Of a DNA stretch of 64,000 bases, positions 60,271-64,000 are shown piece by piece. The DNA is from Cylicocyclus nassatus (Eukaryota; Nematoda; Chromadorea; Rhabditida; Strongylidae). The translations under genes were made by a program, and so were the position numbers. Each line of letters begins with the position of its first letter. Position 1 is the first letter of the stretch. The stretch spans positions 48,729,585 through 48,793,584 of the forward strand of contig CATQJL010000316.1 in the NCBI GenBank assembly GCA_958299035.1. Reading direction: 5' to 3'. The notes below the pieces were generated by a model. That model saw nothing but the letters and a program-made list of their open reading frames with translations, had not been told where the DNA came from and ran no database searches.

Positions 60271-60699
60271 GCTCCGGAAGCTTGCCGATGGATTTTGATC
60301 AAAATGTTGATGCTCTTGAATTGTAAGGAAACTTCGCTTATAGAGATTTTCGAACACGCTCTTTACGAAAATCGTGGTCTTTGAGGATTACATGGTCTTT
60401 TTGGAGAGATACGGTGAGGTGACTGTAACTGCATCACGAAAGTGCGCAATTTTGGCCGCACTTCTCGCGTATCTGTCAGAAACCTTGCCTGCTTGCTTTT
60501 CTCAGTCAAAGGTTACTAGGAATTGTGCTATCGAATGTGCATTACTCAGGCTCCAGTCTGTGAAATTCGCCGAGTTACGAGCCTACGAAAACACGTTCTC
60601 ATGAATTTTGCCCAAAATGTAAAGATCGCATATCTCGTCGAAAAAATTCCTCCGTGAGCGCTTGTACAATGCGCTGACCAAATCCTTCCACATTTTTAT

Positions 60700-60718
60700 T
60701 TATTTATTTATTTATTCT
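60700..60718. repeat. Short (TTTA)n microsatellite
   Basis: About five TTTA units at the inner edge of the left arm, followed by TCTATACGCTCTTGGCGTTCC. Possibly the tail of an old retroelement. Confidence 0.6.
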
Positions 60719-60919
60719 ATACGCTCTTGGCGTTCCATAAATAGAATAGAAAGCAGTCATTTATACTCTAACCGCAACGATAGTGCATCATTAGTTTAGG
60801 TCTAATCTCGATAAAAATGTGATGAATGCTTGTATTTGACTGCTCTATGATTCTAATTATCGGAATTAAATGATGCGATTCATGGAGATGTACCCATGCC
60901 CCCTTTTGCCAGCAAAATA

Positions 60920-61853
60920 TTAGGTTGGTGCAAAAGGAATGGCCGATTTTCCAAGCCTTTTTTCAGGGCAACTTTTCCCCATCAATTCTTCTTCTACATC
61001 AATTCTTCTTCTTTGCAATAGAGGTAGTATACCATCGCGATGCTGTTTTCATGCTCTATCTAACGGTTAAAACGGGCTCTCATCATAATTTCTTGTAAAG
61101 TTACTGAGCTTCAAATAACCGCATCCAAATTCAGAATTTCATTGCATTCACTTTTCCGGCCAGAATTTAAGCGCGTATCAATGGGATTTCTTCGAAAATT
61201 TTGCTATTGCAGTGATAGAAATTGTCTACATTATGCATACTTGGCTGTGTTCTTTGAGGCTATCCAGACTGAGATATCGGCGCCTAAACATGGGTAGCTG
61301 TTGCGGTCATTTTATGACCCATAATTTTCTTCTGAAGAAGTCAATCGCCGGAGCTTTGCTCAACTCTGTAAGAGTAGGGCTAGGGCATCCTGTTAGCAGT
61401 TTTTGCAAAAACATCCAGCTGTTCAGTATCTAGAAAAAAAATCAAAAAATTCTATATTCGGGACTTTGAGGCACACTGAAAAAATGTTCAAAAAAGTGAG
61501 AAATTTCAAATTTTAATTTTTTTCTTTTTCGCAAACTTTTCTGTCCGAATTCTTTTTATTGCGTTTTGTACTACTGGCTTGCGGCTACAAGATAGGCTAC
61601 TTAACATTTATAGTAACAAACTTTGAAGGAAGATATGAATTGTCAAAGACAAGGTTTAACAGAAGAACCTTTTTTATTTTTCAATCCATATTTTTCTGCC
61701 CGTTCGTGATATGAGTATAAATAAATGTGCGCTGCATCGAGGTTTGCTGCTTCTGATAGTTTTTACCGCATTCGGAAATGTGAATTCTTCCAAAAGTTAT
61801 AGCACGTCAAATTGAGAATTCGCAAATCAGCCATTCCTTTTGCACCAACCTAA
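60920..61853. mobile_element. Mariner-like non-autonomous element 3, in the palindrome spacer
   Basis: Perfect 24-bp terminal inverted repeats start TTAGGTTGGTGCAAAAGG and are flanked by TA (60,918-60,919 and 61,854-61,855). The element is 934 bp long with no intact transposase. The ends resemble known mariner ends (TTAGGTTGGTGCAAAAG is also the start of mammalian Hsmar1/MADE1). Confidence 0.9.
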
Positions 61854-63831
61854 TATTTTGATATTAACAAGCAAACAAGGTTTGATGGTGGGTATATTAT
61901 CTGACCCAACTAAACCAGTAAACCAGTGTGAGCCAGTGACTCCAAGTGAATTTCATTAAGGATTGTAATGATGGATAACTCATACGTGAGCGTGATCAAG
62001 TTAGGTTGTTGTAATCTATGGAGATGGCAATCATGCAACTCATTTGCCAGCAGAAGATGCTCTTGCAATAATGAAGCCGGGGCTCGGTTGGTGCATTAAT
62101 ACCAATCAACCTTGCCCAAATGATTCCGGGGAGAGTCCAATGACTCCGAAAGAATATCAAATAGTTTCACTTTTTGTAATTCATTTAAGAGGAAGTCAAC
62201 AAGCTGTAATGATTGGGAAGAGAAGTAAATTGATTAGACCTGAACTAACGTAATAGCAAGATATGGGTTAGTAAGACGATTGAAAGAAAATAATATTAAG
62301 AAAAAACACGACTTGATGGTTGTATTTGGTATGCATTTTGTGGTCGGATAAATTAATCGCACATGGCCAGCTATAGCAATACAGATGACGAATTGGTGCT
62401 ATTCATTACTCATTCTCAGAATGCCTCAAACGTAAGAGATCAAGTGTGTTGATTCTGCGTTTAAAAACATTCGTGCTCTGAGACTGTAAAGTATCTGGAA
62501 TCTTTTAATGAATCTTATTGTGTTAGATTTGGTGCTTTGAGCTCTAGTCACGAAATAGCTTTGATATTCAATTGAGCAACTGAAGCAGACGCAAGCACCA
62601 TATTCAGTGCAGTGGGAGTCGTTCGACGAAGCGAACATAATATCTGCTACGAACGTCATACAAGCGCTCACGGAGGAATTTCGACGAGATATGCGATCTT
62701 TGCATTTTGGGCAAAATTCATGAGAACGTGTTTTCGTAGGCTCGTAACTCGGCGAATTTCACAGACTGGAGCCTGAGTAATGCACATTCGATAGCACAAT
62801 TCCTAGTAACTTTGACTGAGAAAAGCAAGCAGGCAAGGTTTCTGACAGATACGCGAGAAGTGCGGCCAAAATTGCGCACTTTCGTGATGCAGTTACAGTC
62901 ACCTCACCGTATCTCTCCAAAAAGACCATGTAATCCTCAAAGACCACGATTTTCGTAAAGAGCGTGTTCGAAAATCTCTATAAGCTAAGTTTCCTTACAA
63001 TTCAAGAGCATCAACATTTTGATCAAAATCCATCGGCAAGCTTCCGGAGCGTGAAACGAGAAAAAATGAAATAACCCGAACATATCGGAAAACGTGCTCG
63101 TAGAGGTTATGCGACCTGCTGATTTCGAAGCTCACGTCCGCTTAGCGAGATAGCTTCGTATTCTAGGGCTATGGAGAGTAGAACTTGGGACGACAAGATT
63201 TTTCCACAATTCACTAGCCGTTCTATTTCCTTTAAAAAGAAATCTGCGGCTACTATTTAGCACATCATAATCTACAGGAAAAGTACTGTCGAAAGGTCTT
63301 TGCTGGATTTCACTCGAGGCAATGCTCGCTGCTTTACACCTTCGCGAAAAGACGTTCTCAGAAAGATTCAAGAATACTGAAATCGAAATATCAAGGACAT
63401 GCTGTATATAAAAAGATTCGCCTTGATGAACTGAGCAAGGCGCTGTTTTCGGATTCAAAATATACTTACTCCGAAGGAAATTATGGCGAGTAAAATTTAA
63501 AAACGCGTGATTTTTCCAAAACTCACCAACGCTTCTATCTCCTTTGGAAAGAAGTCTGAGCCTATTTTTCGAGGACAATAATCTACAAGAACAGTATTAT
63601 CGAATAGTTCTTAGCGAAGTCTTCTATGTTGGGTAGCCGTTGCTTCACATATTCGCAAAATGACCTCCGCAGAACAATTTGAAAAAACTGGAAACGGAAT
63701 ATCGTAAACATCGTACCCCGAGTTCCTATATATCAGAAGATTCTCCGCGCCGAGCTGAATCGAATGGTGGTTTTGTATTCAAAATTCGTCCACTCTGAAG
63801 CAAGATATGGCCACGCGACGCTGATGTATGG

Positions 63832-63961
63832 ACATGTCCATACATGTATGGACATGTACGGACATGTACGGACATGTGCGGACATGTCCATACAGACATG
63901 TACGGACATGTGCGGACATGTCCATACATGTATGGACATGTCCGTACATGTCCATACATGT
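63832..63961. repeat. 10-bp-phased ACATGT minisatellite, right arm
   Basis: Thirteen cores at 63832, 42, 52, 62, 72, 82, 96, 906, 916, 926, 936, 946 and 956. They have 10-bp spacing with one 14-bp step, mirroring the left arm but with one unit more. Confidence 0.95.
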
Positions 63962-64000
63962 ACATACATTCGCGTCTTGTTTTCAAAAAATGTGAGCGGT

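Larger units (their letters stand above)
59330..64000. repeat. Giant palindrome: inverted arms of about 1.34 kb with a 2-kb spacer
   Basis: The left arm 59,330-60,666 and right arm 62,659-64,000 are inverted copies at very high identity, from ACCGCTCACA at the outer edge to GAGCGCTTGTA at the inner edge. The right arm is cut by the end of the window. Each arm contains, from the outside in, a 10-bp-period minisatellite and diverged direct repeats of about 320 bp. The spacer holds a mariner-like MITE. It may be a transposon with very long terminal inverted repeats, or a segmental inverted duplication. Confidence 0.9.

Overview
This is eukaryotic genomic DNA, most likely from a strongylid (hookworm-like) nematode. 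The supporting signs are AT-rich non-coding DNA, split genes in which 45-60 nt introns alternate with multi-kilobase introns, 3' splice sites of the TTTCAG/TTGCAG type, many short inverted-repeat transposons, and two genes that reconstruct fully as metazoan proteins. The species assignment is inference. No bacterial-style operon or CRISPR array is present.

Region 1 (about 228-27,217, plus strand): one gene for a REXO1-type RNA exonuclease (the family that, from memory, includes C. elegans PQE-1). I could chain 22 exons in one consistent frame, about 966 codons if the first ATG is right. They encode a low-complexity N-terminal half, an elongin-A-binding-protein-like middle and a C-terminal DEDDh exonuclease with all five catalytic residues. 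Two introns are very large (7.9 and 11.2 kb) and full of mobile elements. One 53-nt intron appears to use a GC donor.

Region 2 (27.2-32.7 kb): intergenic. It holds a poly(A) signal, an imperfect inverted repeat, a MITE and an eight-unit tandem array of about 131 bp with a trimer higher-order repeat.

Region 3 (32,733-54,701, plus strand): a complete 11-exon, 439-codon gene for mitochondrial acylglycerol kinase (AGK), with the GGDGT nucleotide-binding motif. A 17-kb intron separates the kinase core from the C-terminal exons. It contains several MITEs, a mariner-like element, a frameshifted reverse-transcriptase remnant, a GC-rich hAT-like MITE and the second copy of a complex fold-back element.

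Region 4 (54.7-64.0 kb): repeat-rich intergenic DNA. It ends in a giant palindrome with arms of about 1.34 kb at 59,330-60,666 and 62,659-64,000. Each arm carries a minisatellite of ACATGT cores phased at 10 bp, and a mariner-like MITE lies in the spacer. The window ends inside the right arm.

The two genes share orientation but are about 5.5 kb apart and have no evident functional link (RNA processing versus mitochondrial lipid signalling/import). The most unusual content is the repeat architecture: the palindrome with its 10-bp-phased palindromic minisatellite, the hairpin-centred fold-back element in two copies, the tRNA-like inverted element and the higher-order tandem array.
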